DNA of 64,000 nucleotides from JANOSH01 sp031415695. GTDB lineage: Bacteria; Actinomycetota; Acidimicrobiia; Acidimicrobiales; Ilumatobacteraceae. Where the stretch lies: contig JANOSH010000016.1 in assembly GCA_031415695.1 (NCBI GenBank), forward strand, positions 104,161 through 168,160, given 5' to 3'. The notes below the pieces were generated by a model that saw only the letters and a program-made list of their open reading frames with translations, was not told where the DNA came from and searched no databases. The position numbers and the translations under genes were made by a program. This document shows, piece after piece, positions 42,250-50,983 of the stretch; the stretch's first letter is position 1; each line of letters starts with the position of its first letter.

Positions 42250-43929
42250 ATGGCTGAGAACCACAATGCGGGGGCGACCTTTTGCGCGACGTTGGTCGAT
42301 GAATGGATCCGGCTTGGCGTAACCCAAGTCGTCATCGCCCCCGGGTCCCGGTCGACGCCGTTGGCGTTGGCGTTCGCCACGCGTTCCGAATTGGAACTAC
42401 ACGTTTTCCACGACGAACGATCGGCGGCATTCGCGGCGTTAGGCATCGCTCGTTCGACAGGAATGTGCGTGCCACTGCTCAGCACAAGCGGAACTGCCGC
42501 CGCTCATTTCCACGCAGCCGTTATCGAGGCGCGACAAGACGATGTGCCGATGTTGGTACTGACGGCTGACCGCCCCCCCGAGTTGCACGACGTGGGCGCA
42601 CCGCAGACTATCGACCAGACGCATCTGTATGGGCGTGCCGCTCACTGGTACCACGACCCCGGTGTGGCCGACTTCGAGCAGGCGGCCACATGGCGGCCGC
42701 TGGCGCGTCGTGCCGTCGACGAATCCCGAATCGGGCCGGTGCACCTCAACCTTGCATTCCGTGAGCCACTCGTCGGCGATGTTGGCCCGTTGCCCACACC
42801 ACTGGCCGGAGCCGCGGTAGGTACCCGGGTGTTGCCAACCAACATCGATTCGCTCGTGTACCACCTACGACATCCCCGTGGCCTGATCATGACGGGAGGA
42901 ACCGATCCGGACCTCGACGTGTCGCGTCTGGCCGAGGTATCGGGGTGGCCCGTTTTGGCTGATCCACGAAGCCGGCGCGACCACACCCACACGGTGTGTG
43001 CGTTCGAAGATTTACTGCGTGACGAGCAGTTCGCGACCGAGTACCAACCCGACGTGGTTGTTCGTTTCGGTCCGACGCCGGCATCACGAACGTTGGGCGA
43101 ATGGCAGTCTCGTTCGGGTGCTTTACAGGTCCAGGTGAACCGTCCCGGTCGTCGCATCGATCCTCGCCACGATGTGGCTTTCACAGTGCAGGCCGAACCC
43201 CAAGCAGTGGCCGACGCACTTGCAGGCGCTCTCGGCCGCATCACCGATTTGGCGTGGACCAACGGATGGCGAGAGGCCGAAACAGCGGCGCAACAGGTGT
43301 TCGATGACATGCTCGGTGTCGATTCGCCTGTGAGCGAGCCCGGCGTGTCCCGGACGTTGGTGGCGGCGGTGCCAGTCGGGTCACAGTTGATGGTGTCGTC
43401 ATCGATGCCGATACGGGATGTCGAGTGGTACTCGCAAGGTCGTAACGACATGACGATTCACGCCAATCGGGGCGCGAACGGCATCGACGGAGTGATCGCC
43501 ACAGCCATTGGGCTTGGGCTTGCACTCGGACAGCGTCGCCCCACGACGCTGCTCATTGGCGACATCGCGTTTCTGCACGACTCGTCGTCGCTGACCGCTC
43601 TTCGTACCCGGAACCTTGATCTGACCATCGTGGTGGTCGACAACGATGGGGGAGCGATCTTCTCGTTCTTACCGCAGGCAACGCTGCTTCCACCACAACG
43701 ATTCGAGCAACTCTTCGGGACTCCGCACGGCACCGATGTAACGGCACTGGCGCGCGCTCATGGTTTGCCGTGTACCGAAATCGTTAGCCTGGCGCAGTTG
43801 GCAGCCGAAGTTTCGCATCCCACGGGAACGCCGCGAGTGTTGCATGTGACGACATCGAGAGTCGACAACGTGGCTGTCCACACGGCCCTACACGCGGCAG
43901 TATCTGCTGCCCTTCAATCTGCCCGCTAG
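42250..43929 (+). CDS. menD: SEPHCHC synthase MenD
   Basis: A 559-residue ThDP enzyme that condenses 2-oxoglutarate with isochorismate. N-terminal APGSRSTPLALAFA, HDERSAAFAALGIARSTG, LSTSGTAAAHFHAAVIEA and then LTADRPPEL are the classic MenD opening; the ThDP/Mg site is GDIAFLHDSSSL...VDNDGGAIFSFLPQ, and MPIRDVEWYS and ANRGANGIDG are conserved. It ends ten bases from the convergent menF stop. Confidence 0.96.
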   Translation: MAENHNAGATFCATLVDEWIRLGVTQVVIAPGSRSTPLALAFATRSELELHVFHDERSAAFAALGIARSTGMCVPLLSTSGTAAAHFHAAVIEARQDDVPMLVLTADRPPELHDVGAPQTIDQTHLYGRAAHWYHDPGVADFEQAATWRPLARRAVDESRIGPVHLNLAFREPLVGDVGPLPTPLAGAAVGTRVLPTNIDSLVYHLRHPRGLIMTGGTDPDLDVSRLAEVSGWPVLADPRSRRDHTHTVCAFEDLLRDEQFATEYQPDVVVRFGPTPASRTLGEWQSRSGALQVQVNRPGRRIDPRHDVAFTVQAEPQAVADALAGALGRITDLAWTNGWREAETAAQQVFDDMLGVDSPVSEPGVSRTLVAAVPVGSQLMVSSSMPIRDVEWYSQGRNDMTIHANRGANGIDGVIATAIGLGLALGQRRPTTLLIGDIAFLHDSSSLTALRTRNLDLTIVVVDNDGGAIFSFLPQATLLPPQRFEQLFGTPHGTDVTALARAHGLPCTEIVSLAQLAAEVSHPTGTPRVLHVTTSRVDNVAVHTALHAAVSAALQSAR

Positions 43930-43938
43930 ACAGCACCG

Positions 43939-45132
43939 TTAGGGACGCACGATAGCCGCCAGCATCGCTTGAAACTTGGCCTGCGTTTCAGCTAGTTCCG
44001 CAAGCGGGTCGCTGTCAGCAACGATGCCTCCGCCGGCAAATAAACGAGCACGGTTACCGTCGATCTCGGCGCACCGAATCGACACCGCCCAGGTGCCATC
44101 GCCTTCGCTGTCGACCCATCCAACCGCGCCGCCGTACCGGCCGCGGTCCATACCTTCGACCGACGCAATGAGCGCTAGAGCGTCGGCTTGGGGATGGCCG
44201 CCCAGTGCCGGAGTTGGACTGAGCGCCCGTGCCAAGGTGAGCACTGATGGTTCGGGTTTCGAGAGCCGGCCCTCCATTGCAGTGGCCAGGTGTTGCACGT
44301 TGGCTACAGCAAGAACCGTGGCTTCGGCCTCCCAGTCGAGGTAGCTGCACCACGGCAGGAGTGTGTCGCGAACGACATCGATGACTATGCGGTGCTCGAC
44401 TTGATCCTTCATCGACGCGATGAGTTGTTTCGCCAGTAGGGCATCGGCGGCGGGATCACCGGTTCGGGGCAGGGTACCGGCGAGTGGATGTGAGCGCACG
44501 ATGTCACCGACTCGTTCGACCAAAAGCTCGGGGCTGGCGCCAACCAAACCGTCGACGCTGTACCGATAGCTTGAACCGAAGCCAGCGCGTAACCGCCGGA
44601 GTACTCCGCGCACATCGATGTCCTGATCTGACTGCACCAAAATGTCACGGGCGATGACTGCTTTAGTAACTTGGTGGGCTCGAACTGCGTCTCGTACCGC
44701 GCCGACCGCACTGAGGTAGAGGTCGACAGGAACGCCTGGTCGAACGCTGAACGACGCCGCCTGGGGGCGAGGTGGGCGGACCGGAGCGCACACCTGGGTT
44801 GCGGCGATATCCCAGTCGACGTCGATTGCGGTTAGCCATCGGCTGCCGTTCGCCGCTTTGCCCACGACGATGTTCGGGACCACAAGCTGACACGGTGCGC
44901 CCGGTCGGAACGGCAACGCACCAATGGCTAGTGGTCGGCCGGGCCCGCCGTGGTGATCGATGCTTGTGAGTACCGCGTCGACATCATCGAGGTTGACCTT
45001 GGCGGCAACGCCACGAGCGGCAACACCTACCCCGTCTCGCACAAAAAGGTAGCCGTCATGGGCGGCGACATCGTTGAGATCGGGGTTCGGTTCAAGGGGT
45101 CGGGTTACGGCCCGCAGCGTCACCGGCTTCAT
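43939..45132 (-). CDS. menF: Isochorismate synthase (MenF/EntC family)
   Basis: A 397-residue chorismate-utilising enzyme. KAVIARDILVQSD, YRYSVDGLVGASPELLVER, SHPLAGTLPRTGD and then ALSPTPALGGHPQADAL and RYGGAVGWVDSEGDGTWAV are the expected active-site stretches. It supplies isochorismate to MenD, whose gene converges with it. Its ATG overlaps the methyltransferase stop (ATGA), so the two form a menG-menF operon. Confidence 0.93.
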   Translation of the reverse strand: MKPVTLRAVTRPLEPNPDLNDVAAHDGYLFVRDGVGVAARGVAAKVNLDDVDAVLTSIDHHGGPGRPLAIGALPFRPGAPCQLVVPNIVVGKAANGSRWLTAIDVDWDIAATQVCAPVRPPRPQAASFSVRPGVPVDLYLSAVGAVRDAVRAHQVTKAVIARDILVQSDQDIDVRGVLRRLRAGFGSSYRYSVDGLVGASPELLVERVGDIVRSHPLAGTLPRTGDPAADALLAKQLIASMKDQVEHRIVIDVVRDTLLPWCSYLDWEAEATVLAVANVQHLATAMEGRLSKPEPSVLTLARALSPTPALGGHPQADALALIASVEGMDRGRYGGAVGWVDSEGDGTWAVSIRCAEIDGNRARLFAGGGIVADSDPLAELAETQAKFQAMLAAIVRP

Positions 45133-45833
45133 GGTCTCGTGCCGGTGAGAAGTTGGGTTATGCCTCCCGACAGTTGCCGATGTTCAGCGTGATCAAATCC
45201 GGCTTGGCGGAAGCTCCGGAGCATTTGATCGGCGGGCGGAAGGTACGCGACTGACTTGGGTAGGTAGCGGTATGCCGCTGCGTCGGACAGCAGGGCGCCG
45301 ACCTTGGGCACGACTTTGCCGAAGTACACGCCGTGCCCAAACCGTACGAGGGGATTGCGCGGGATGCCCACATCGAGCAGCGCCACACGTCCGCCGGGCC
45401 GTACGACGCGCCCAAGTTCGACAAAGAACGCATCGAGATCGACCAGATTTCGCAGCGCAAACCCGCACATGACACCGTCGAGCGAGTTGTCGTGGAGCGG
45501 TAACCGGAGAATGTCGGCTTGTACCCGCGGCGCACCCGACCGGTCGGCCGCCAACATGCCGTAACTGAGGTCGAACGACAACGCCTTGAGGCCGACCCGA
45601 GCGAGGTCGATGCACATGTCACCCGTTCCGCTTGCCAGGTCAGCGACAACAGATCCTCGGCCGAGTGACAGCGAACGAACTGCGATGCGTCGCCACCTGA
45701 CGTCGAGGCGAAAGGTCATGATCCGATTGACCAAGTCGTACCGAGGTGCAATGGCATCGAACATGGCTTGCACGGCGTATTGCTTGTCGGCACCGGTCGG
45801 CAATTCGCTGGTATCCCACAGACGCTTGTTCAC
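45129..45833 (-). CDS. menG: Demethylmenaquinone methyltransferase
   Basis: A 234-residue UbiE/MenG-type methyltransferase: YAVQAMFDAIAPRYDLVNRI, the SAM loop VADLASGTGDMCIDLA, FALRNLVDLDAFFVELGRVV then RPGGRVALLDV and a C-terminal GGITQLLTGTRP. It performs the last step of menaquinone synthesis. GTG 45833 is preferred because a CAGACT hexamer lies six bases upstream, as in other leaderless starts; GTG 45860 would add nine residues. Confidence 0.9.
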   Translation of the reverse strand: MNKRLWDTSELPTGADKQYAVQAMFDAIAPRYDLVNRIMTFRLDVRWRRIAVRSLSLGRGSVVADLASGTGDMCIDLARVGLKALSFDLSYGMLAADRSGAPRVQADILRLPLHDNSLDGVMCGFALRNLVDLDAFFVELGRVVRPGGRVALLDVGIPRNPLVRFGHGVYFGKVVPKVGALLSDAAAYRYLPKSVAYLPPADQMLRSFRQAGFDHAEHRQLSGGITQLLTGTRP

Positions 45834-45983
45834 CGTGACAGTCTGCCCCGAACAGCCCACGATGCAAACAATCTCGCCAGCATGCCCCAGCGGCTACCGG
45901 CCCCTTGAACACGATCTCGCCCGGCTGCGGTATCGAAAACCGTTACTCGATCCGGGCGAGAACGTGTTCAGTGTGGGCTCGGG

Positions 45984-45989
45984 TACCAT
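45984..45989 (+). promoter_or_regulatory. -10 element, leaderless promoter of the DUF169 gene
   Basis: TACCAT, six bases, then ATG 45996. Confidence 0.55.
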
Positions 45990-45995
45990 CGTGTC

Positions 45996-46781
45996 ATGAG
46001 CGACACACGCGTAGCGATCTCGGAATACGACTGGCCTGCGTTGGTCGATCAGCTCAACCGGCTGGTGCGAATTCGAACGACGCCGATCGGGATGAAGATG
46101 TTCGAGACCGTCGAGGCAATGGAAGCAATTCCAAAGATTCGCCGACCGTCCAGCGTTCACACCACCGACCAGATCGTCGGCATGGCCTCACGTCTGAACT
46201 GGACAGTGGGTATCACCAACGACGATCTTGTCGGCCCGCAGTGTGGTGCTGTGATTGGTCTTCATCCTCAGGACGATCGTTGGCTGTCGGGTGACCGCAT
46301 GGCGGGGGTGTGGTTCGAAACGCTTGACGATTCGAGCGCACACCAGCACGCCATGAACTGTGTGCCGTTTGGTCGCTACGCTGCCATGGCGGTTGCCCCG
46401 CTCGCCGCCGGTCGTCTGACGCCACCTGACATTGTGATGATCTACGCGACACCAGCGCAGATGATTCTCATGATCAATGGCTTGCAATGGTCGGGCTATA
46501 AGAAATTCGACTGGGGCTGCGTGGGTGAATCTGCGTGCGCCGATTCGTGGGGTCGAGCGCTCTCTACCGGAGAACCGTCGGTGTCCATTCCGTGTTTCGC
46601 CGAGCGGCGTTACGGCGGGGTCATGGAAGATGAACTGCTACTGGCGATGCCGCCACGGTTCATGGGCAAGATGCTGGCGGGGCTTGAAGCGCTTGCTCGA
46701 AACGGGCTTCGGTATCCAATTCCCAACTACGGCGTGCAAAGTGACGCACGCGCTGGGCTAGGCGTCAGCTACGGAGGATAG
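45996..46781 (+). CDS. DUF169 family protein
   Basis: A 261-residue protein with the DUF169 features PIGMKMFE near the N-terminus, VPFGRYAAMAVAPLAAG and IMIYATPAQM-like VMIYATPAQMILMINGLQW in the middle, and several Cys (CGAV, WGCVGESACADS, IPCF). The function of DUF169 proteins is unknown. The Cys placement could suit a metal or cofactor site. It stands alone, convergent with the transglycosylase gene. Confidence 0.8.
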   Translation: MSDTRVAISEYDWPALVDQLNRLVRIRTTPIGMKMFETVEAMEAIPKIRRPSSVHTTDQIVGMASRLNWTVGITNDDLVGPQCGAVIGLHPQDDRWLSGDRMAGVWFETLDDSSAHQHAMNCVPFGRYAAMAVAPLAAGRLTPPDIVMIYATPAQMILMINGLQWSGYKKFDWGCVGESACADSWGRALSTGEPSVSIPCFAERRYGGVMEDELLLAMPPRFMGKMLAGLEALARNGLRYPIPNYGVQSDARAGLGVSYGG

Positions 46782-46804
46782 AGCGACTGGGTATAGCCGT
46801 GGGG

Positions 46805-48661
46805 CTAGCGAATGATGCGGGCGATCGGAACGGTGCGATCGGCAATACCGGTTTGGCGAACCAGCGCCGTCCAGAACGTTGGCGTGACAGTTGGCTGGCC
46901 GACGATGGTGGCACCGCTCGCACATCGGTAGCCCGCTGCCTTTGGCACTGTGGTGACACGAGTAGTGGTGGTCTTTGCCACCGTTGTCGTCGGGGTTTGA
47001 GCGGCAGTGGTCGAGCTGGTCGACGTGCTGGCGTTGGTCGACGTTGTAGTGGTCGACGTTGTAGTGGTCGATGGTGGTGGAGTCTGGTTCGGTTGAACAG
47101 CGGCGACGGCGGAAGCCGTTGCGGCAGCGTCGGCGAACGGCAAGCACTTGTCGCCTCCCTGCAGAACGACCGCAAGGTACGGCGGACCACTAGCCGGCGA
47201 AGCCGCGACGAGTGCCGCGTCTACACGCACAAGCTGGACCGGCTTTTCGGGATCGCCGATGCACCCTGCCAGTGTCAGGTCATAGGGGGCCACGACGCAT
47301 GGGTCGAGCACGGTTGCGCCGTTCACACAACGGACAAAGCCGGCGCGACCGCCAAAGACAACCGATGGCGAAGCGCACACTGCAGGTAGAGGATCACCAG
47401 TCGCAACATCGGCCACCGGGGCCGACGAGCCGAACACGACGAAGGTTCGCACCTCAGTGACTGGGGTCGGAGCGGGGGTTCCTTGGCCAGGGGGAGAGCC
47501 ACCGCCGGTAACGCCGGGGACAGGCGTGGCCGCAGGAGGAGGCGTGGGCAACGTGGCGGCCGAGAACCACCCGCTGGCGGTGTCTTGGGCGAGCGCTTCG
47601 AATCGGCCCCCGACGGTACGCAGATATTCCTGGTTGGGGTTGTAGGCCAAGATGGCGCGGGTGACACCATCTTTGGTGTTGAGCGTGAGGTTGCCAGCGG
47701 CCACGCACAGGTAACGACCCGCCGCCAACGACTCGTCGTAGATGTTGTTGATATCGACCTTGCCATCGCTGTTTCCGTCGGCGCCGTACAGCTTCCACGT
47801 CGATGGAATGAACTGCATTGGCCCAACGGCGTGGTCGCGTTCGGCCGTGCCGTCGATGGCGCCGCCGTCGGTGTCGCGTCCGATCGAGATTCCCAGAATT
47901 GGCGGTAATGCGTTGCCGTTCGTATCGAGGCGACCCATGCCGTGTCCGGATTCGGTTCGTCCAATTGCGGCCAGCAATTCCCAGCGCAAACCGCACGTCG
48001 AGCGTTCGGCACCAAGGGCAACGGCCGACCGTCGATAGGCGTCGTAGGCAACCGTTGTCATGCCGTCGAGGGTGAGTGGTGCCTGGGCGGCGACCGTAAC
48101 GGTGAGCTTCGTAGCCACGGTGCCTGCTTGCACCCGAATGGCGGTGGCGTCCTTGGTTGCGTTCACGACGGCGATGCGAGCGAGTTCGCGTTTTGTGAGG
48201 GCAGCGGTGAGTTCTTTGCTGGCTTGGGAACCTCGTTGCCGCGCGGCTTTCATGATGTCGATGGTGTGGCGGTTCACGGTTTGCATGAGGCCAAGGCTCC
48301 ATGCGCCGTCTTGAGTTTTCTCCTGAGCAATGACGGTGGCAAGGGCGTAGATCTCGGCGGTGGCGTCGCTTCGCACGTAGGCGCCAATGGCCTGCTTGCG
48401 AGCTTTGACGACTAGCTCGGATGCCAGCGCGCGTTCGCTGCCGATGCTGCCGGTGAGCTTCGCCACCACGGCATCGGCGTCGACAAGGGCCTGAGAAAGC
48501 TGCGGCACGCGAGCCTCGGCGGCGGCAGCCTTCGCGTTGAGCGCGTTGATCTCTTGGGCAAGGACCTCGGCGGTAGGTGCGGCACCCGACGACTGCTGTG
48601 CCGAGGCAGGCTGGGCAAGCCCGGCCACCACAAAGCACAGAACCGCAAGACATCGACGCAT
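46805..48661 (-). CDS. Secreted lytic-transglycosylase-like protein
   Basis: A 618-residue exported protein: signal peptide (about 1-21, ending PASAQ), a coiled-coil region (about 30-190), then an MltB/SLT-type domain with ELLAAIGRTESGHGMGRLDT (catalytic Glu) and AVGPMQFIPSTWKLYGADGN, and a long C-terminal part with a Pro/Gly linker and a Thr/Ser tract near residues 535-590. The architecture suits peptidoglycan cleavage in the envelope. At the DNA level the Thr tract includes short GTAGTGGTCGAC direct repeats (about 47040-47075). TACACT lies ten bases before the ATG. Confidence 0.87.
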   Translation of the reverse strand: MRRCLAVLCFVVAGLAQPASAQQSSGAAPTAEVLAQEINALNAKAAAAEARVPQLSQALVDADAVVAKLTGSIGSERALASELVVKARKQAIGAYVRSDATAEIYALATVIAQEKTQDGAWSLGLMQTVNRHTIDIMKAARQRGSQASKELTAALTKRELARIAVVNATKDATAIRVQAGTVATKLTVTVAAQAPLTLDGMTTVAYDAYRRSAVALGAERSTCGLRWELLAAIGRTESGHGMGRLDTNGNALPPILGISIGRDTDGGAIDGTAERDHAVGPMQFIPSTWKLYGADGNSDGKVDINNIYDESLAAGRYLCVAAGNLTLNTKDGVTRAILAYNPNQEYLRTVGGRFEALAQDTASGWFSAATLPTPPPAATPVPGVTGGGSPPGQGTPAPTPVTEVRTFVVFGSSAPVADVATGDPLPAVCASPSVVFGGRAGFVRCVNGATVLDPCVVAPYDLTLAGCIGDPEKPVQLVRVDAALVAASPASGPPYLAVVLQGGDKCLPFADAAATASAVAAVQPNQTPPPSTTTTSTTTTSTNASTSTSSTTAAQTPTTTVAKTTTTRVTTVPKAAGYRCASGATIVGQPTVTPTFWTALVRQTGIADRTVPIARIIR

Positions 48662-48739
48662 AAGGATCGAAAGTGTATGACAGCCCCTTCGCGTGGAGCG
48701 TTCAACGTGGACCGAGCTGCTAGCTTGCCGTCGGCTTCG

Positions 48740-48765
48740 CTTGCTCCCTACCGCTCGCTGTATCG
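48740..48765 (+). repeat. Intergenic repeat, copy 2
   Basis: A 26-base stretch (begins CTTGCTCCCTACCG) matching 28059-28084 with three differences, in the 112-base gap between the transglycosylase start and the MaoC-like gene end. It may be a member of a dispersed short repeat family. Confidence 0.4.
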
Positions 48766-48773
48766 CTCAGCCA

Positions 48774-49229
48774 CTAGACGTAGTAGCGGAACACGCATTC
48801 GGCCACGCACGACGGCTTGGCCACGCCTTCGACCTCGAACGTGAACTCCATGGTGACCTGCGCGCCGCCCGCAATATCGTCGACCGTCAGCAGTTTGGCA
48901 CCCATGCGAAGGTTGGCGCCCACGGGCACCGGCGACATGAAGCGAACCTTGTTCATGCCGTAGTTGACCCCCATCGAGATGCCCGACACCTGCATGATCT
49001 GCGGCGAGAACATGGGTCCCATCGACAGCGTTAGATATCCGTGGGCGATAGGCCCACCGAAGGGGCCGGCCGTAGCACGGTCGACATCGACGTGAATCCA
49101 CTGGTGATCGCCCGTAGCGTCGGCGAACGTGTTCACCTGTTCTTGGGTGACGCGGTGCCAGGGGCTGAAACCGAGATGGTCGCCAATGCGTGACTTGAGA
49201 TCGTCGATACCGTTGATGATGGTGGGCAT
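48774..49229 (-). CDS. MaoC-like (R)-specific enoyl-CoA hydratase domain protein
   Basis: A 151-residue single hot-dog-fold protein. The hydratase motif is present as FADATGDHQWIHVD then GGPIAHGYLTLS, giving the Asp/His pair of R-hydratases. It probably hydrates enoyl-CoA. It is divergent from the acyl-CoA synthetase gene, which suggests joint use in acyl-CoA metabolism. CATGAT six bases before its ATG is a weaker form of the leaderless -10. Confidence 0.9.
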   Translation of the reverse strand: MPTIINGIDDLKSRIGDHLGFSPWHRVTQEQVNTFADATGDHQWIHVDVDRATAGPFGGPIAHGYLTLSMGPMFSPQIMQVSGISMGVNYGMNKVRFMSPVPVGANLRMGAKLLTVDDIAGGAQVTMEFTFEVEGVAKPSCVAECVFRYYV

Positions 49230-49272
49230 CCAGTCATCATGCCATCACGCGACGTCTGGTAGGAACGTAGGC

Positions 49273-50829
49273 ATGATCGACTTCCTCACGACGTACGCCG
49301 AAACCCTGGCCGACAAACCGGCCGTTATCGACGACCGGCCCGATGGCACGGTCGAGATGCTCACGTTCGCCGAGTTGGAAGACCGAGCCAACCGCCTCGG
49401 TCACGTGTTACAGGAATTCGGTGCGGGTCCCGGCACCAAAGTCGTATGGTGTGGACAGAACTCGGTCGGCATCGTGGTGGCTATGAACGCATGTCGCAAG
49501 ATCGGCACGACCGCCGTACCCCTGAATTACCGACTCTCCGACGACGAGGCCGCGTACGTCACCGATCACAGCGACACCACCGTGGTGTACACCGACGCCG
49601 AGTTCGCTCCCATGTTCGAACGTATCCGTGCCCACATCCCCAAGGTCGAACATATTTTGGTGTTCGACGGCTACACACCGGGCGGCATGGTCGATGTTGA
49701 CGCACTGTCCATCGTGGCGTCCTCAGCGCCTCCAACTGCGCCCACGGCCGGGACGGCAGCGGCCACCATGATCTACACGTCGGGTACCACGGGTAAACCC
49801 AAAGGTGCGTTGCGCACGGCTGGCAACGATCCGACGCAGGGCAAGGCCCTCATCGACCTCATCGGCTACCACCCGAACGACGTCTATCTCACGACCGGCC
49901 CGCTCTATCACTCCGGGCCTGGGGGTTTCATGTCGACCGGCCAGGCAATGGGCCAGACTGTGGTGCTGCAGCGAAAGTTCAATACCGAGGACTGGTTGCG
50001 ACTTGTCGACAAGTACCGGGTCACGTCAACCTTTTCGGCACCGACACCTATTCGCATGATTTGTGCGCTTCCCGCCGAAGTGAAAGACACGTACGACCGA
50101 AGCTCGATGCAGCGCATGATTGCCAACGCGGCACCATGGAGTTTTGCCCTGAAGCAGCAGTACCTCGCCGACTTCCCACACGACTCCCTGTGGGAGGTGT
50201 ACGGCTCCACCGAACTGGGCGTCAACTGTGTGATGCCGCCCCACGATCAGCTTCGAAAGCCTGGCTCGTGCGGTTTGCCAGCACCGTTAGTCGAGATCAA
50301 GTTGTTCGATGACGACGGCATCGAAGTCACAGGCATCGGCCCCGAGTGTCCCGGTGAACTCTATGTCCGTGCCGCATCAGTGTTCAGCGAGTACTACAAA
50401 CAACGCGACAAGTACGACGCCGATCGACGTGGTGATTTCCAGACCGTGGGCGACATTGCGTATCGCGACGAAGAAGGCTTCCTATACATCTGCGACCGCA
50501 AGAAGGACATGATCATCTCGGGTGGGATGAATATCTACCCGGCCGAGATCGAAGCCTCGTTGGAGCAGCATCCCGACATTCTGGAAGCGGCCGTGTTTGG
50601 AATTCCGTCCGACGAATGGGGAGAAGCCGTGCACGCCATAGTCGTGTGCCGCGACGGCCGATCCTTGTCGATCGCCGATGTGGTCGACCATGCCCGCGCC
50701 CATTTGGCCAATTACAAAATCCCTCGCACAGTCGGCTTCCTCGCTGAACTTCCCAAGACCGGATCGGGCAAAATACTCAAACGCGAACTGCGTGAACCGT
50801 TCTGGGCCGGGCGTACCAGCAAGGTCTGA
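49273..50829 (+). CDS. Acyl-CoA synthetase (FadD-like)
   Basis: A 518-residue AMP-forming ligase. The P-loop YTSGTTGKPKGALRT, VYGSTELG, FQTVGDIAYRDEEGFLYICD then RKKDMIISGGMNIYPAEIE and KTGSGKILKRELR (catalytic Lys) are all intact. It activates a fatty or related acid to the CoA thioester; substrate unknown. ATG 49273 was chosen for the family N-terminus; upstream in-frame codons run antisense through the MaoC-like gene. Confidence 0.92.
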   Translation: MIDFLTTYAETLADKPAVIDDRPDGTVEMLTFAELEDRANRLGHVLQEFGAGPGTKVVWCGQNSVGIVVAMNACRKIGTTAVPLNYRLSDDEAAYVTDHSDTTVVYTDAEFAPMFERIRAHIPKVEHILVFDGYTPGGMVDVDALSIVASSAPPTAPTAGTAAATMIYTSGTTGKPKGALRTAGNDPTQGKALIDLIGYHPNDVYLTTGPLYHSGPGGFMSTGQAMGQTVVLQRKFNTEDWLRLVDKYRVTSTFSAPTPIRMICALPAEVKDTYDRSSMQRMIANAAPWSFALKQQYLADFPHDSLWEVYGSTELGVNCVMPPHDQLRKPGSCGLPAPLVEIKLFDDDGIEVTGIGPECPGELYVRAASVFSEYYKQRDKYDADRRGDFQTVGDIAYRDEEGFLYICDRKKDMIISGGMNIYPAEIEASLEQHPDILEAAVFGIPSDEWGEAVHAIVVCRDGRSLSIADVVDHARAHLANYKIPRTVGFLAELPKTGSGKILKRELREPFWAGRTSKV

Positions 50830-50934
50830 GCGCGTGTTTGCGCCAGCCCGGGTGTAGAGTAAGAACCGGCGTAGTTCTCCCCCCGAGAATTGCGCGGTCG
50901 TGTGCAAGCGCTCTCAGCGACATTCGCTTTCAAC

Positions 50935-50969
50935 AAGCGGGTGGCCATGCATCAAACGGCCACCTGTTT
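50935..50969 (+). promoter_or_regulatory. Leader hairpin next to the helicase ribosome site
   Basis: Bases 50935-50946 pair with 50958-50969 (12 bp with two G-U pairs, core GGTGGCC/GGCCACC, 11-base loop), ending in TGTTTT. The AAAGGA ribosome site follows at once (about 50972-50977). It could be an attenuator or a temperature-sensitive leader, as cold-responsive helicase genes often have. Confidence 0.55.
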
Positions 50970-50983
50970 TGAAAGGAATTTCC

